A stretch of 64,000 bases of DNA from Amoebidium appalachense (Eukaryota > Ichthyosporea): assembly GCA_963693365.1 (NCBI GenBank), contig CAVNZM010000015.1:1674001-1738000 (forward strand), given 5' to 3'. Each line of letters starts with the position of its first letter. The first letter of the stretch is position 1. The position numbers and the translations under genes were made by a program. This document shows, one piece after another, positions 61,297 through 64,000 of this stretch. The notes under the pieces were generated by a model. It saw nothing but the letters and a program-made list of their open reading frames with translations. It had not been told where the DNA came from and searched no databases.

Positions 61297-62373
61297 ACCA
61301 TGGCACGGCTACACCGAGATCACCCCACCGTCGTTACACAGCCCACATGCCCCCGGTGCAGCCAGCACCCTGAGACCACCACCCACCTCTGGGCCTGCCC
61401 GGCCCATGCCGGGGAAGTCCCCACCCTGACCACCGCCATCACAGCCTGCATCCACAACGTCCTGCACACTCGTCATCCAAACACCCCCACGGCACAGCAC
61501 CACCATACGGCAGCCACGGTGGTAGACCAATGTGCATGGATAAACTGGATAGGAGGCAACGGTGACCCACCTGACCCCGAAGACACCAAGTGGGTCGAAC
61601 GGGGATTCTGCCCACGATCGGTGGGCCCACTACTTGCAGCCACCGGCACCACCAAGACCACCACCCGGGCCATCTTAGGAAAAATCACAGTAGAGTTGCA
61701 ATCCTTTTTCTTTGCAAAAATTTGGCACCCACGGAACACAACACTCCCCCCACCCACCCTAAAATGCAAAAACACCACCATATACCCACCACCCGTAGAA
61801 AGAAAAGTATGGCTCTCCAAAAACCCAAAAAACCAACAAATACACCCCCCACACACACCCGGCCGGCCTGTTCTGAATGCCGGAACACCCACAGACCCGG
61901 TGTGCCCTGTAAAACCCACCTTTTAGTCCACAAAAACATCGCCACAACATACGTACACCAACACATAATGTTAGGCAGCAACCCCCCACCACCACCACCA
62001 CCACACCCCATCATCCACCCATACCCACCGTAAATATTATACACAACACCTAGGACTTCCCAATACTGTAGATCGACCAATGAGAGCCCTCGGTTAACGT
62101 TTATTGCTAGGTTTTTGAATGGAGGGGAGGACTGGAGCCTCCTGCCGGCGTGGCTGGGGTAGTAGCCCTGGGCAAAGTGTGTACTTATAGTTAGGTTGTG
62201 AAGGATGGTTTAGCTTAGCTGAACTCATAGATAGCACCTTAACTAGTGTACTGTCGGTGCTGTGTGGTAGACGGTAGTTTCCCTAGAGGGCCTGAAAAGG
62301 CCTCCGGGAACAAAACGTGATAAAATAAAAAAAAATAAATAAAAAAAAAAAAAAAATTTATGCCTATTCGTGT
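61281..62373 (+). mobile_element. 5'-truncated family B element (61297-62357) nested in family A RT, 16-bp TSD
   Basis: TTATGCCTATTCGTGT occurs at 61281-61296 and again at 62358-62373, and the RT similarity resumes in register after the second copy. The insert starts in the C-terminal Cys/His region (ARLHRDHPT...CPRCSQHPETTTHLWACPAH), continues about 220 residues open to 61926, then a 3' untranslated region with terminal stem-loop and an A-rich tail (about 62322-62357). It shares the element's 3' end with 2536-3960 on the minus strand. Confidence 0.95.
62274..62312 (+). other. 3'-terminal stem-loop of the nested family B copy
   Basis: AGACGGTAG is followed by TTTCCC...GGGAA outer arms and an inner GGCCT-GAAA-AGGCC hairpin, then ACAAAACG and the A-rich tail. 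Confidence 0.7.
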
Positions 62374-63540
62374 TATACTCACAGCCTGTTACTCCATACT
62401 ATATCCATTACTTCTGGCTCTCCGCACGTTGTCTTCATCGACCTTAAGAACGCCTACGACACCGTACAGTACCCACTGGTTTGTTATGGCATAAGCTGGC
62501 TATGCGGGGCTTACTAACAGCCCCCTTTGGCCGTCTTCTGCAAGCGCTGTTTGATACCACTCGCGGACGAGCGGCGGTCAATGGAACATTAACACCCGGT
62601 TTTTCCCGCTCTTGGGGTCTTCTGCAGGGGTCCCTCCTGAGTCCGTTGTTGTTTGACGTTTTCATTGACGATTTAGCGTGCGCCCTCGAACCCTTTGGCC
62701 AACTGCATACCCGCTGTGTAACGGGTCTCCTTTTTGCGGACGATATTGTTCTTTGTTCCTTAACCGAAGATGTCATGCACCAGATGCTTCGTCAGTTGGA
62801 TCAATGGTGAACCGAGAATCTCATGACAGTCGGAATTGCAAAGTGTGCTACTTTTTCGAAAATGCTTCCTTTCGATTGGCCGGTCTTCCTATTCCTGTTC
62901 AGTGCACCTATGACCATTTGGGTATTCCTTTTACTGCACGGGGTATTGATTTCCGCAAGCTCCTCCGAGTCACGGCACGGATCGCTCGTGCGAAGGGTAA
63001 GCTTCACATCGTGTCAAATATGTTTCAACGGGAGTCTGTGATCCATCCTGCGAACCTTCTTCTCTAGTATAAACCTTTTTTACGGCCGGCTTTCGAATAT
63101 GGACCTCCGCTCATTGGCCTGCGCCCCACCTCGCGAGGCGGCCCGGCCGTGGCGCTGAAAGAGTTCGACGATTTTCAGGGTACTGCGCTGCGCACTTTGT
63201 TTCGTACTCGGTTTGTGCCTCTTTTAATCAGTATGTTTGGATTGTCGTCTGCTGTTTGTCGTATGGAGGAATTGTCGAAGTTCGTTTTTGTTTTCATTTA
63301 GTTAGGATACCTGATGGTCACCCTCTTTATGCTTTCTTTCCCCCCCTCCCTCCATCCGTCTTCCTCCCCGATTCACCAACGCTACTTCAGAATGTCCTCA
63401 GCCTACCCTCTTTCAACCTGATTCTTCCTCTCGCTATCTCACTCCCTCTTTCTTTTCTCTTCCTGTTTTTTCTGCCTTTTCGCGTTATTACCATACGCAG
63501 TATAAGTTTCTTTCTCATTCTGATAGAGAAATCAAAGGTA
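62374..63540 (+). pseudogene. Reverse transcriptase, catalytic core and C-terminal part, after the insertion
   Basis: Motif A VVFIDLKNAYDTV (62428-62466), motif B GLLQGSLLSPLLFDVFIDDL (about 62626-62685) and motif C LLFADDIVL (about 62727-62753) are all present with the catalytic Asp residues. A frameshift near 62490 separates A from B/C, and a stop at 62808 precedes the thumb-like region (CTYDHLGIPF, ARIARAKGKL). Similarity then continues as FEYGPPLIGLRPTSRGGPAV. Confidence 0.85.
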
Positions 63541-63680
63541 AAACTCAGTCGGCATGTGTTATGTTCATTAGGCAACACCGTACTGATCATTATCGCTTTT
63601 AGATAGAGAAATCAAAGGTAAATCTCAGTCGGCATGTGTTATGTTCCTTAGGCAACACCGTACTGATCATTATCGCTTTT
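63522..63680 (+). repeat. 80-bp tandem duplication near the ORF2 3' part
   Basis: Bases 63522-63601 and 63602-63681 are nearly identical, differing by about three substitutions. The period is not a multiple of three, so it shifts the frame. The downstream open frame contains QHRTDHYRFLGALAG and continues to 63982. Confidence 0.85.
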
Positions 63681-64000
63681 TGGGAGCTTTGGCAGGATAT
63701 ATTTCTCCTGCTGTACGTATGGATACCACCCTAGTAGATAAGTCTGTATGGTGCTCTGATGTTGATATTGCCTGGGAAGTTGTGCAGTGGCGTTGTAATT
63801 TTTGTTTTCATCGCCGCTGGTGCCACTTTTGTGCTGAACTTTTTAATAGCAAGCATGACGTTGATAGGTGTGAGTTTTTATGTCGCGTTTTACCTCTTTC
63901 CCTACGGGTGTCTGCTACCAGTACTGGCTGGCAATGTGACCACTTTAGACTTTTTGTTGAATTCTGTTGGTCGTCACATTGAGTATTTATATGATTTTCA

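Larger units (their letters stand above)
58469..63982 (+). mobile_element. Non-LTR retrotransposon, family A, plus strand, runs off the window
   Basis: Order: tandem 5' monomers (58469-58655), ORF1 (58660-59740), ORF2 with an APE-type endonuclease and reverse transcriptase (59755 to the end). It is interrupted by a family B insertion at 61297-62357. Several frameshifts and stops show it is not active as it stands. The 3' end is outside the window. Confidence 0.9.

Overview
This is a stretch of a nuclear eukaryotic genome. Two large genes are split by conventional GT-AG introns, non-LTR retrotransposons are present, and about half of the window is microsatellite or homopolymer sequence, mainly (CA)n/(GT)n and runs of up to about 65 C or G. 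A STRAD-type pseudokinase and an animal-like transferrin architecture suggest an opisthokont or holozoan-grade organism, probably a protist, but the sequence does not fix the lineage.

Layout. 1-2.5 kb: inverted and tandem repeats with C tracts. 2.5-5.4 kb (minus strand): the decayed 3' part of an RNase H-bearing non-LTR element (called family B here). 5.4-10.1 kb: no gene recognised, low-complexity DNA and repeat fragments. 10.15-19.1 kb (plus): a nine-exon gene for a 380-residue STRAD-like pseudokinase. 19.1-21.8 kb: intergenic. 21.86-49.33 kb (plus): a 35-exon gene for a 2,765-residue type I membrane protein with eight consecutive transferrin-like lobes. 50.16 kb: tRNA-Met(CAT). 50.2-53.3 kb: low complexity, no gene. 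53.3-55.3 kb (minus): an F-box/leucine-rich-repeat gene broken by two frameshifts and an in-frame stop. 55.33-55.85 kb: a retroposed insertion with 17-bp target duplications. 57.2-57.6 kb: a duplicated segment with seven CACGTG sites. 58.47 kb to the end: a second non-LTR element (family A) with tandem 5' monomers, a broken ORF1 and a broken ORF2, interrupted by a 5'-truncated family B insertion flanked by 16-bp target duplications.

The two multi-exon models were built by hand from GT/AG sites, and every exon phase fits through to a terminal stop. In the transferrin gene each lobe is a phase-1/phase-1 cassette of five exon modules, modified by six exon fusions and one extra intron. The lobes keep the transferrin cysteine framework and signature motifs. 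By eye, no lobe keeps all canonical iron and carbonate ligands, while one tyrosine near the usual second ligand is invariant. A signal peptide, a C-terminal membrane helix and a 98-residue tail suggest a cell-surface receptor or scaffold, possibly for iron.

Genome-scale oddities: several introns carry (GT)n then G tracts near the donor and C tracts then (CA)n up to the acceptor, so their ends are complementary; C tracts lie mostly on the coding strand; and a short interspersed repeat family ends in poly(C). Homopolymer and microsatellite lengths depend on the assembly.
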